Source of the DNA: Thermothelomyces thermophilus ATCC 42464 | Taxonomy: Eukaryota; Ascomycota; Sordariomycetes; Sordariales; Chaetomiaceae | DNA length: 64,000 bases | Direction of reading: 5' to 3' | Assembly: GCF_000226095.1 (NCBI RefSeq) | Contig: NC_016476.1 | Location: 2,728,001-2,792,000, forward strand | Shown here: piece after piece, positions 34,043 to 45,195 of the stretch | Layout: every line of letters starts with the position of its first letter | Position numbering within the stretch: position 1 is the stretch's first letter | The notes under the pieces: generated by a model | The model's database searches: none | Seen by the model: the letters and a program-made list of their open reading frames with translations, nothing else | Told to the model about the DNA's origin: nothing | Made by a program: the position numbers and the translations under genes

Positions 34043-35227
34043 GAACCTATACACTATTACCTAATTAAGTACCTATGTATATGAATGAGCACTCGTGGAT
34101 TCAATCTGAACGGTACCTAACCAAGCGAGAACGCTTAGGAAGCAGAGTGCGTAAACACCTGAGTATAGCACGGCTTGGTTTTAGGGGAAAAACATGACCT
34201 ATTACTTGGGTAGTTAGGTAGGTGCCTGATTATGCTTCATGTAGGTCGCATATCCAACCCAAGCCAGTTCTTAACGCGGTTGTTGCTCTTTGATTTTTTT
34301 TTTTTTTTTGGCGCTCCCGCGGGCAATCTCTCCCAAGACTCTGGGCTGTGCTGCTGCAGGCTCCAGGCTGCGAGATTAACCAGACGAGGGAGAGAAACCG
34401 GACGGGTGGGGGCGAAGTGGCACGAAGTACCCGGCTTCTCGGGACTCCGTAGAAGGGGAGCCAATACGGGGCGGGGTCACTGCCGAGCGAACCTTTTCTT
34501 CCCCGTCTCTTTGCTGTTGCGAGGGGTGGAAACTTGAAACGGGCCGAAGCAAGGAATCGTGCCATACAGCCGGCGCAGAGTTGCGGCACAGCGGCGGCTA
34601 CACTGCACTCGGCGTGTGGTACCGTATGTATGTACAGTACATACATACATACATACACTAGCGTACCTATGTATGTAGGTAGCTAAGGTAAGGTATATAT
34701 GTATTTGTACGGTAGTATCCGCAGCACATGGCCAAGGTAATAGTGAGTCAGCCGAGCGCCGGGCGCAGGCGGCACGGTCCGACACACACCAGGGAAGCGG
34801 TTCTCTACATACACTAGCGTGGTAACGACCCTCAAGGCCTTACTTTGTCCTTCCCTTCTCAATGGAGGGGAGGAGGTGTCAACGTAGTTCGGGAGCGGGG
34901 GCAATGAGAAGGCAAGGTGTCTAAGACGTAATTATCTACCTTGGTAGGCATGCCGAGAGAGTATCAGCGCCAAAAGAGATTGCTAGAATACCTACATACC
35001 TAGGCAATCAGAGGCTGTGGAAGCCGCAAACAGGTCTCTGGATTACGTTTGAACCTGTCCCGGTCTCAAATTTTTTTGAAAAAAGAAATACGAAATAAAC
35101 AGGTGATGATTAATTATTTTTCATTCCAAGTATGGTACACAGAGCACCCAAGACGCATAGCAGCAACGAATGCGTAGTAGTACACAAGACCAGGGCAGGA
35201 GGAAAGGAAGATGGCCTGTCCCCGTTC
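34043..35227. other. Intergenic with short tetranucleotide repeats
   Basis: No gene is supported. A patch of GTAT/CATA units arranged as an imperfect inverted repeat lies at about 34624-34662 (TATGTATGTACAGTACATAC), followed by GTAGGTAG-type units. The left part has a T-run at 34295-34309. Confidence 0.5.
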
Positions 35228-37015
35228 TCAGAGGGCGCCCCGGCCGCCGGCCGAGATGTCCTCGGCGACGATGTTCATGGCCTTGTCGGAGCCCGAGTAG
35301 ACGACGCGCCACTTCCGGCGGGGGTCGCGGGGGCGCAGCTCGACGGGTATGTCCTGGTCGATGACGGGGAATCCGGCCTGGGCGGGCGAGTTGTCCCAGG
35401 TGGGCTCGACCCAGCGGCCGGCGACGGGGACGACGTCGAACTGGAGGACCAGCAGGGCGGCCAGCGAGAGGATCTCGGTGCTGGCGAAGTGGCGACCGGG
35501 GCACAGCACGTGGCCGCCGCCAAAGGCCCGGAAGGCGACCCGGTTCGGCTTCTTCCTCTTCTTGTTGTTCCCCTGGGCGCTGCCGCCGCCGTCCCCCGCG
35601 GAGGGCGGCGCGAACCGGCGGTGGTCGAACTGGCGCGCGTCGTCGCCCCAGGCGTCCGTGTCGGTGTGCTGCACGGGGGCGGGGATCATGAGCATGGCGC
35701 CCTTCTTGAGCAGGGTGCGGCCGCCGTCGAGCGAGACGTCCTCGAGCAGGACGCGCGGGCCCGGGTTGACGGCGCGGAACCGGAGCGTCTCCTGGAAGGT
35801 GCTGAGCAGGACCGGGCAGGACTCCTTGATCCGGGCCAGGTCGATGGAGCTTACGAGCGTTGGGCCGTCCTCCGCCTCCTCCTCCTCCCCCTCCACCACC
35901 TCTTCCTCGACCAGGGCCTCCAGCTCGGCGCGGACGTCGGCCAGCACCCGGTCGTCCGACACGATCTGGTAGAGGACCCAGAGGGCGCAGGGGGTGGTGT
36001 TGCCGAGGACGGCGAAGGTGTTGCCCAGCTCGCCGCGGCCGACGTCGTCGAGAGAGAGGCCGAAGAGGTCGCAGTGGTGCTCGACGCGGCGGCGGACGAG
36101 GCCCGAGGCCGTCTTGTAGCCGCCGCGGCGCATGTAGTCGATCATGGCGCGGGCGGCCACCTCGCGGGCGGCGTGCAGCTTGGGGAACAGGAGCCAGGCG
36201 AGCGGGAACATGGACATGGTCAGGAAGCCGGCCTCAAACGTCTTCCAGGCGTCGGCCACGGCCGGGTCGCGGTACGGGTTCTCGGGACCCCAGACGGCCT
36301 CGGTGGTCGAGTCGACCATCATGCGGCGCGTCCACTCCCACAGGCCGACGACCACCTTGCCGGGCTGCCCCTCCTCCCCCGCCGCCCGGGCCCTCAGCCG
36401 GGCCATCTCGTCGACGTAGATCTCGATGGCGCGCCGGTTGATGGCGTCGAGGTCCGGGCCGGGCGCCATGGTCGGCATGATGTAGCGGGGCCAGCTCGTG
36501 CTGAAGCCGTGCTCGCTCGTGAGATCGCGCTTCATGATCTCGAGACCCTCCTTGCTGATGCCCACCACGTTGCCCGCGTCGGCCGCGATGGCCGCAAAGC
36601 TGATGACGCGCCATTGCTTCTGCAGCACGGGGATGAGCTCGGTGGCATTGACCACGTAGATGCGCTGGAAGGGCAGCCGCAGGGTGTAGATGGGCAGCCG
36701 TGTTTCGTCTCTTGGGACCCTCTGTGTTAGTCACGAGTCCAGTCCCTTGTTGGGGTGGGGATGCCGGTTGGATCTTGTCGTGTGGGGGTAGAAGAAGGTG
36801 GTGGGGGGGGGGGGGGAGGGGATGGGGAGGACCAACCTTAGGCGGATGTAGAAGCCCGCCTTCTCCCGAATCATGCCAATCAAGGGCTGCACAAATGGGA
36901 TGTCGGTCAGGATGGCCGGGGGTTCCCGGGCATCCTGGGTGAGGGTTAGCAAAACCCGGAGGAAGACGTAGGTAGCAGCGAGACCGCCCAGCACCAGGCT
37001 GACCGTGGGCGCCAT
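35228..37015 (-). CDS. Cytochrome P450 (first of three)
   Basis: Two exons, 37015-36837 and 36719-35228, give 556 residues. The intron begins GTTGGT; the acceptor that keeps phase is the AG of CACAGAG. An N-terminal anchor helix (VSLVLGGLAATYVFLRVLL) puts it in the ER membrane. Landmarks are the proline hinge (EPPAILTDIPFVQPLIG), a K-helix ExxR in FQETLRFRAVNP, and the heme loop FGGGHVLCPGRHFA with the axial cysteine. The I-helix region (FAVLGNTTPCALWVLYQI) has Asn-Thr-Thr instead of the usual Ala-Gly-x-Asp/Glu-Thr, as in P450s of the CYP7/CYP8 type that often act on sterols, lipids or rearranging substrates. It is similar in layout to the gene at 46959-48940, including an intron after about 60 codons in the same phase. 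The substrate is unknown. A glutamate-rich loop and a KKRKK patch are low-complexity inserts. A 14-base C-run (sense) lies in its intron. Confidence 0.9.
36803..36816 (+). repeat. 14-base G-run in a P450 intron
   Basis: The run lies within the single intron of the P450 at 35228-37015. It is C-rich on the sense strand, about 20 bases from the donor. Confidence 0.9.
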
Positions 37016-38631
37016 GATTGATTGGGCAATTGTCAATGTGCGAAGCTCGTCTGATTTTTGGAGTGGACGATGGGGCCCGGGACTGAAGGAAAGGGCCCAA
37101 CAATTGGTGCACTAATTAAATGGGGATGAACTTGTAGATTGGGGTGTGGCCCATGGGAGAACCTCGAGGGGAGGAGGGGTGGAGGGAGAGGGATACACTA
37201 AGCACGGGAGGAGTGGCGTGGGTAAAGGATGGAGACGGAGGCGGCGGGGGATGCCTCTTTGAAACACAAGCGGAGAGAGAGTTAAGAGCGATGGAAAGTG
37301 TAGGAGGGGGGGACGAGCAAAACCGCCGCTTTTGAAATGTTGTCAATTAATTGAATCAGCTGTTCCAATGCGGAAAAACCGGCATTCCGGAGCTGTTGGT
37401 TCCCCAACGGACCAACAGAGCAAAGGGTGAACAGAAAATCAAAATAAGAAAAAAAAAGTGACAAAAAGTGCCCAGGGTTTACGTCTGGGCCCAGTGTGTG
37501 TGTGTTGGTGTGTGTGTGTGTTGGCTCCAAGAGCGCGCGTCCGGGGACAAGGAAAGCGAGAGCGGAATAGCGACGCGGAAAAGAGACATTGGCAAGCGGA
37601 TGGGGCCCCAATGCTACGTCGATCGGCTCGACAGGGACGGGCGGGAGGGATAGGAGATGACTGGGTGTATCATTGGACAGTCAAACGCCGCGCAGGTACC
37701 AACACGCTACACTAGCGTATGGGCTGAGTGCACGCAACACAGTACCGTGCCGCACACTTATCGTGCCGAACTCTGTTCTTCCTTATTAGCGGGATTACTA
37801 TAGTACCTGCGTGGTATAGTGCAGAGCACGTGTGCGAAGGTAGCGTACTTTAGCATAGTACATACATTACATTACAAGGTATTATTACGCACCTTGCCTC
37901 GAATAATAGCAAATGTACCTGAATTAATCAAGGTAGTATGTGTTGCTATACCCTACATGGTTACACAACCCGCTCAGAAAGAAACTGACTGCGCCGCACC
38001 TCCGACGCTTCGTCACACCCTGCGCCACATGTACCTCGAGTGGTGCGACGATGATGGCATGTGGTGTGTAGCAATGTGCTGCTCATCCTCAGCTGGTGTC
38101 ACATTGCGTCTCACTCCCAAGAGAACGAGCTGCCTTTAGTGTGTAATTAGGTAGGTTCTCGTGGACGAGACTCCTCTGCGCTGACAAGCGGAGGAGAAGG
38201 GGGGGTGGCTAACTTTCTTGGTCAGAGAAAGAAGCGGGCGGCAATGTTCCGTCTTGAGGATATGATTCATGATCCATGACCAGATTGACCCTCCGTTCTC
38301 GCCTTGGTCTTCTTCACTTTCGGTGACATGGTGTCTTCTCTCCTCGGGCTTGAGCATTCACCATAAAATCAAATTAATGACGGTCTGGTGGATCGGATCT
38401 CTAGATACCCAGTACCGCTCTTCTCCTTCTCTCTGTTGCTCGAGTCCGAGTCTCCCCTGTCTTCCACGGCCCGGTCAAATCTTGAACATCACTTAAGGCC
38501 TTCATATTCAGATCTGTACCTCTTACCGAGAGAACAGCACCCTGGATCCCAACAACAACAACAACAACAACAACAAAAACAGAAAGAAAGGCAAAAGAAA
38601 ATAAGGGGTAGAGAAGAAAAGTTTCAGCCAA
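37016..38631. other. Intergenic between divergent P450 and rhodopsin-domain genes
   Basis: About 1.6 kb. No gene is supported. There is a GT-rich patch at 37494-37522 and a CAA repeat at about 38550-38576 in the presumed leader of the next gene. Promoters of both neighbours must lie here. Confidence 0.45.
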
Positions 38632-40334
38632 ATGGCGGTCGATACGAGCTCGGCGCTCTTTGCGCCAACGGGCAATGACAACATTGCCCCGACCCCCTTT
38701 TACGTAGGTGGCCGCGGACCAGACTTGCAGCAGCAGCGGCAGCAGCAGCGGCAGTCTCGCTACTCCCAGCTTTCCGTCCGCCATTACATCAAAACTTCAA
38801 AACGGCTTGCTAACTCTGGCATTGAATCAAATAATTAATTAGGTCCTGAACTGGGTCTTCTTCGTGCTCTGCGTGGTGGCCTTCGTGATGCGGGCCTACG
38901 TCCGGTACCTCTGCTTCCGGAGGCTGGTGCTCGAGGACTACCTGATGCTGGTGGCGCTGGTGCTGCACTGTGCCGAGGCGGTCCTGGTGCAGCTCTACGT
39001 CGGGTACATGTACGACGTCGAGGCGGTCGAGAAGGGCGACTTCTCCGTCATGGGCCCGGACTTTTTCCCGAACTCCAAGAAGGGGTTCGCCGCCCTGGGC
39101 GCCAGCGTCAACATCACCATCGTCGGCGTGCTCATCATCAAGCTCAACTTCCTCATCTTCTTCAAGCGCCTCGGCACCTGCATCCGCAAGTTCAACATTG
39201 CCTGGTGGGCCGTCACCTTCTTCACCGTCGCCAGCGCCATCACCCAGATCGGCATGCAGACCTTTGGCTGCTTCTTTGGCAGCACCGACTACATCTTTAG
39301 CGAGCACTGCGCCGCCGAGCCCGCCCTGACGCGCATCTTTGCCAACGCCATCTATTCGGCCGTCGTTGATGCCGTGTCCGACGTGCTAAGTACGTTTTGT
39401 TTTCTCTTCTTTTCTTTATTTCATTTCTTTTATTATTCTTTCTTTTTATCCACTTCCCCCCCTTCCACCCCCTAATTTTCTCTCAGTCAAAAAAAAAGAA
39501 AGTAGTCTTGATTTAATTACGCGCATGATACTAACGGGGAGAAAACAAAAAAAAGTCGTGTGCTTGCCCGTCTGGATCCTCTGGGGTAGCGGCATCACAC
39601 TGCGCAAAAAGCTCGCCCTGACGTTCGTCTTCAGTCTCGTGTGGCTCACCATCGCCATCACGATCGTGCGGGGCAGCATCTTCCACAAGCAGTACAGCAT
39701 GGCGGCATCGGGCGAGGGCTCGCAGATGCAGAGCGCCACCTTCACCTGGTTCTGGTTCTACACCGAGTTCAGCGTGGCCTTCCTGATCGCCTGCTTCGTC
39801 TCCTTCCGCTCCCTCTTCGTGCAGCGGTCCAAGCAGGCGAGCACGCCCCGCCAGCAGCAGGAGTTGCGCGAGAAGGCCTACCAGAGCGCCCTCCGCCGCC
39901 GCGCCGACCGCAGCTGGCGCGCCCGGTGGCACTACCTGCACGAGAGCCTGCTCGACATGTGCAGGACCCTCGAGGGCTGGTCCGGCAGCGACGACGAGAC
40001 GCTCCGCAGCCGCGGCTGGTTGCCCCACGTGCCGTCGGGCCTCATGACGGTCGACTTTCAGGACGACGACAACTGGATGAGGAAGAGGAACTTGAACAAC
40101 ACCGCTATTAAGTCTACGGACAAGAATAACAACAACAACGACAACAACAACAACAACAACAACAACAAGACCGACGACAACAACGGCAAGGCCGCGCAGG
40201 ACACAATAATCAAGACGGTCACGACGACCATGACGACGACGACGACCATGAGCACGCTCCGGGAGGAAGAAGAAGGGGTAGCAGTAGAGTCGCCGTACGA
40301 CCCGTACCAGGAGAACCCTCCGCGGTACGATCTT

Positions 40335-40369
<35 letters not shown>

Positions 40370-40631
40370 GTATCTCCGGTACGGCCTGTATCCCCAGCAT
40401 CAGCAGTACTCATATCCCCGGCAACAACAACCCCAGTATTATGCGCAGCACCCGCAGCACCCGCAGCACCCGCAGCACCCGCAGCAGCAGCAGGAGCAGC
40501 AGCAGCAACAGCAACAGTATACTATGGATACGCGCCCAGGGTCGCTGCACAGCGAGGAGATGCTGCTGCAGGAGCCCGAGCCAGCCCACGTCAGGCGGGG
40601 GGGTCTGGGGCCCGTGGGGATGGCGCGGTAG
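38632..40631 (+). CDS. Rhodopsin-domain (SAT4/PTH11-like) seven-helix membrane protein
   Basis: Three exons, 38632-38775, 38843-39389 and 39556-40631, give 588 residues; a GTAGGT donor at 38704 would also keep phase and give 564. The second splice is firm: SDVL joins IVCLPVWILWGSGI. Seven hydrophobic segments follow the fungal rhodopsin-domain order: VLNWVFFVLCVVAFVMRAYV, EDYLMLVALVLHCAEAVLVQ, VNITIVGVLIIKLNFLIFF, IAWWAVTFFTVASAITQIG, SDVLIVCLPVWILWG, LTFVFSLVWLTIAITIVRG and FYTEFSVAFLIACFVSF. It lacks the retinal lysine motif of true microbial opsins, so it is a receptor- or transporter-like protein of unknown ligand. The cytoplasmic tail (about 230 residues) is unusual: AAC-encoded Asn runs (40126-40169), CAG-encoded Gln (40336-40368) and HPQ-type repeats (about 40448-40492). 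Confidence 0.85.
40126..40169 (+). repeat. AAC tract coding poly-asparagine
   Basis: Near-uninterrupted AAC units lie in the tail of the rhodopsin-domain protein, with two GAC interruptions. Confidence 0.9.
40336..40368 (+). repeat. CAG tract coding poly-glutamine
   Basis: About eleven consecutive CAG units, followed by further Gln-rich and CAC/CAG/CCG units to about 40520. The tract is likely to vary in length. Confidence 0.9.
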
Positions 40632-42928
40632 CTTTATTATGCTTTGTGACCTGTTTTGCGTTTTGTTTTATTTGTCCTTTTCCTGCTATTTTCTTCTTCT
40701 TCTTCATTTTTTTCTCTCATTGATGTGACAGGACATTCTGTTGGGGAATGGGCGATGCAATGGCAGCATGGGGAACGGCGGATTGGGCTTGTGGGCGTGG
40801 TTTGGTTTGGCGTGGCGTAGGGTGCTGAATTCATGAATTATTACTAGGTATCAATCATCACTTGCTCGGTGTTGTCGCAGCTTTTTTCCAGGCCCCTTTG
40901 TTCATGTGGTGGATATCGATTTCGATTGAGCAGGCCGTCGGGCGCGTGCATCACTATTGCAGCGTCCCCCCCTCTCAACTTCCTCTCCTAGACGCCCCAG
41001 GAGACATACTGTGTAATTCCTTGCCTACCTCAGATAAGGTACAGTACCTAATCTCTATGGCCTCTCTTGTCCGAGGGCTTCCATTAGTCAATCATCGCAC
41101 GCCGACCGTTCCCGGGTTCAGATGATCAATTGGTCCTTACTTACACCGAGGAACTTCGCCAGAGGGACGGACTCCACAAGAACCGAGAGTCGACAAGAAG
41201 GACGCCGTAAGGAATGCTCGTTCCGGCCCGGCATTCACGGAAAACAGATGGGGGCCCGAGCTGGACAGAGAGACGGGTGCAGCAGGCAACGCACGGGGTT
41301 GGTTGCGCGAGATAGCCGCCGAAGGGTTGCATTCTTGCCCCGCCTGAATTACAGAGCAGTGGTGTATTCTGTAATACAATCATTACGAGGCAACTAGCGC
41401 ACGTGGGCGGCGCGGCGGTTGTTTTGGGGGCTGCTCTGGCTGCCGCACGACTCAGCAGCATTCAGCACTAATGCTGCCTCGGGGTGGCACGGCCGGGAGA
41501 GCCGCAAGCGCCATCAATGTGACGCGCGTTAGTAATGCATTAGACCCGGCGTACCTGAATGGTAGCGCGGCAGTCCTAAGTCGTTCAGGTGATCCGCCGG
41601 GGGCGCCGGAGCAGCAGCACCGCGCTGCGCCGCACCACAGTCGCCCGGTCTAACTATCCAAGACCACTAATACTCCGTATGGGGTAGTATCACAGACCCC
41701 TGCGCGGTTACACAACCGCGGACAACAGCCGCGGCGTCGCGCGAGGCACCCTCGGTCTTTCGATCTCTCGGTCGTCACTTCGACTAGCGCATCTCTAAAC
41801 GCGGAAAGTCGGCGGCTTTTAGGTTCTCCTTTCCCTGGTTTTTAAAGGGACCAGCAGTATTTGTGGGGAGCGGGAGGGAGGGAAGAGAAGGTATGTGCAT
41901 ACCTTTACAATTAGTCCCTTAAATGATAGGTTGGTCGCAGGCTGTTAAGTGGCAACGCGGGGAACCTACCTTGACTACACTACCAGGTACTACCCACCTA
42001 CCTACCCACCTTCCCAAGCAGGCATCGTGTCTTTGCTGCCTGCCTCAAGTTATTGGGCCGTGCTGGCGCTGCGCCGGTCGACACTGCGCCGCGTTGCCTC
42101 CGGAGGGGTGGAGAAAGATCGCCGAGAGGGTCGAGTTCGAATCGGGCGGGTCTCGGCTTCTCGTTTGTCTCGTCTTGGGAACGGGGTACGGGGCGGATCG
42201 TTGCCACGCCGCAGCTGTCTCGCGTAATTATGTACATAATACGCTCAACATATACGCCGTGACCTAGTTCAGCTCGGGTGATACAAAGCGGAGAGAGTGA
42301 GTGCGTGTGTGTGTGCTACGCCGCCTCCGGCAAACGCACACTCGCGCCCAGTCTTCCCTCTCACACCCGAAATTCTGGCTCCGCATGGCTCCCATGGCAA
42401 TGCAACTGTGTCCCCTGTCTCTGTCCCAACCATGTGGCGCAGGTACCAGGTATTTGAACCGAAACTGCATGTGCAGGCGCGGCATGCGTGTTAAACCCTG
42501 ACGTCGTATAGTAGGTAGGTAGGTATCGGAGGATGTTGCGATGGGGACGGGGCACGCTCTCGTTTCACAGCCTGATCGGTCGCAAGTTGTTCTTTGGGGG
42601 GGGGGGGGGGGGGGGAGGCGCGGCAAAGATGGGCTGGTTCGTATGACTTGCTCCGAGAGGAATGGAACGGAGAATGGGAGGAGGCCAGCAGGTGTGTTTA
42701 TAATTCTCTCCCTCTCTTCCCCCCAGGTTGGAAGCCCTGCATGAAACAACAATAAGAACAGCAACATCGGCCTCCCCGAGACCCAAGTTCCAGTCGATCC
42801 TTTCAGAATCCTGCGGCCAGTTGTTTTTGTCTCCTCGCCGTTTCTCTCTGCTGTTCCTTTTGTACACTTCCTCGGCTCCACAGGAGTGGACTTCTCCTTC
42901 AAGGGGGAGAGAGAGAGAGAGAGAAAGC
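40632..42928. other. Long intergenic stretch, nothing recognised
   Basis: About 2.3 kb with no supported gene. It includes CTAC/CACC tetranucleotide clusters (about 41993-42012), GTAGGTAGGTAGG (about 42511-42523), a 20-base G-run (42596-42615) and a GA-repeat just before the next start codon (42906-42926). Confidence 0.5.
42596..42615 (+). repeat. 20-base G-run upstream of a P450
   Basis: An uninterrupted run of 20 G, about 310 bp before the P450 start at 42929. Confidence 0.9.
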
Positions 42929-45195
42929 ATGGCTCTCCTCGCGTTGATGCTCTGGGCTCCGCTGGCGTGGCTGGCGGCCTGGACGGCTTACTCGTGGTAT
43001 TGTCTGTACTGCAACTACCAGGAGGCCCGCACGCTCGGCGTCCCCGTCCGCGTCATCCCGATCGACCACCTCAACAAGCTGTGGCTCCTGGTGGACAAGC
43101 AGGTCGTGTCCCTGGTCCGGCGGCTGCCCGGCCCGCTGGGCAACAACAGCTTCACCCGTTTCAACTACCGCGGCTGGCACGAGGATGATGGGCTGCGGGC
43201 CCACGACGAGATGGGCGACGCCTGGGTGCTGGTCACCCCGTGCCGGAACTGGCTGTACCTGGCCGATCCGGATGCCCTGATGAGCATGTACCGCCGGGGC
43301 AAGGATTTTCCTCGCTGGGTCGAGATTACGAGTATGTCGATCTTAAAAAAGAAAAATCCTCTCTTTTCTTAAGCTGTTTTCGAATTTTCTGACATGGCAA
43401 TCCAAATCCCCTTTCGAATCACGCAGAGATGCTGGATGTCTTTGGAGGGCCCAATATCGCAACGGTAAGTGCTCTCGAGTTTGACACATTAATTAATTAA
43501 TAATAAAATATAAACATATCGAGGGGGCACCTTGGCTAACCTACACCTTCTCTCCTTGATGATCTATTATCCCAGGCCTCGGGAGACGAGTGGCGGCGGA
43601 TCCGCAGGATCGCCAACTCGGCCATGAACGAGCGGTGCAACGCGGTGGTGTGGGACGAGTCGGCGGCGCTGGGCGAGGCCATGGCGCGGTACTGGGCGTC
43701 CAAGGGGGTCTTCACGAGCGTGGGCGAGGACTCGCGCACCGTGACGCTGCACGTGCTGGCCAAGGCCTGCTTCGGCCAGTCCTTCCCCTTCGAGGGCCAC
43801 GACGAGCGCGCCCCGACCAGCGCGTCCGCCCGCTTCCGCTTCTCCCTGCTCACCGTGATGGAGAACGCGCTGCTGATCCTGGCCCTGACCCCGCGCTTCT
43901 TCACCTGCCCCTGGCTGCCCCTGCCGCCCGCCTGGCGCCGCCTCGGCGCCGCCTGCGAGGAGTTCAAGAGGCACATGGCCTCCTTCTATCGCCGGGAGCT
44001 CCGCGCGCTGAGGGAGGAGGAGGGGGAGGGGGAGGGGGAGGGGGAGGAGGAGAACGGGGAGAAGAAGAAGACGAAGCGGGACTACACCCTCATCGGTGCC
44101 CTCGTCCGCGAGTCACGGGGACGCTTGGGGAAGAGCATAGATGAGTCAAATCAGGACTGGGAGAAGCAGCTACAAAAGGATGAGAACAGCAAGAAAGAGG
44201 AAGGGGAGGAGGAGAGTTGGGAGGAGGAGAGTTGGGAGGAGGGGGCTGGCCATTACGGCATCGGCACCGGCAAGGCCACCGGCAAGATCGGCGGCGGCGG
44301 TGGCGGTGGCGGCGGCATGACCGAGGACGAGATCTACGGCAACATGTTCGTCTTCAGCTTCGCGGGCCACGACACGACGGCGCACCTGCTCACCTACGCC
44401 GTCTTCTTCCTGGCCGCCAACCCGTCGGTCCAGTCCTGGGTGGCCGCCGAGATCCGCCGCGTGCTCGGCACCCGCCCCCGCTCCGAGTGGTCCTACCACG
44501 GCGACTTCCCGCGCCTCCGCCGCTGCCTCGCCGTCCTCTACGAGACCCTGCGCGTCAAGACGCCCGTGTGCGAGGTCAAGTGGACGGCCGGCCGCGCCCA
44601 GCAGCTGCCCCTCGGCGTCGGCGGCGGCGGCGGCGGCGGCGGCGGCATGGGGGTGGGGGTGGGCGGTCCGAGGAGCATCACGGTACCGCCCAGAACCCTC
44701 GTCGTGCCCAGCTACCTGTACGTGCAGAAGCACGCCCGCTACTGGGGGCCCGACGCCGCCGAGTGGCGGCCCGAGCGGTGGATCGCCCGGCGCGACCAGG
44801 TGCTCACGGCGGACGGCCAGCTGACGTGCCACGCGGGGAATGATAATACCCGGTTCAACAACGCCGCCGTCGCCGATGCTGGTGCTGGTGCTGGCGACGG
44901 AGACGGCGACGAGATCCTGCTGCCGCCGCCGTCGCGGGGCAACTTCCTGGGCTGGTCCGAGGGCGCGCGCGACTGCCCCGGCAAGCGCTTCTCGCACGTC
45001 GAGTGGGTGGCCTTCCTGGCCGCCCTGTTCCGGGACTGGAAGGTCGAGCCGCAGCTGCGCGACGGCGAGACGTTTGCCGAGGCCCGCACCCGCCTCCTCG
45101 ACTTTGTCGAGGCCGACACGGGCTACGGCGGCCTGCTGCTCCAGCTCTTGCACCCGGAGCGCGTGCCCCTCGTCTGGAAGCCCAGGGAACCCTGA
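42929..45195 (+). CDS. Cytochrome P450 (second of three), enlarged by low-complexity inserts
   Basis: Three exons, 42929-43331, 43427-43464 and 43576-45195, give 686 residues, well above the usual 500-550. An N-terminal anchor (LALMLWAPLAWLAAW) points to the ER. Landmarks: C-helix GDEWRRIRRIAN, I-helix MFVFSFAGHDTTAHLLTY with the oxygen-activating Asp-Thr-Thr, ExxR in LYETLRVKTPV, the PERW motif in WRPERWIARRDQV, and the heme loop FLGWSEGARDCPGKRFSH with the axial Cys. The chain resembles fungal CYP4/CYP5080-like enzymes, a placement that is inference only. Extra length comes from a Glu/Gly/Lys stretch (43996-44080), an acidic Glu-Ser repeat (44190-44240), glycine runs (44290-44316 and 44620-44650) and an Ala/Gly/Asp insert (about 44870-44910) just before the heme loop. 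Exon 2 has only 38 bases. The substrate is unknown. Confidence 0.9.

Noticed and set aside
35132-36730. 532-codon plus-strand frame across a P450
   Set aside because: It is the antisense shadow of the P450 coding sequence. Its composition (Val/Gly/His/Asp-rich) has no domain, while the minus strand shows all P450 landmarks.
42090-42150. GAGTTCGAATC resembling a tRNA B-box
   Set aside because: The surrounding sequence cannot fold into acceptor and anticodon arms and no A-box is at the right distance.
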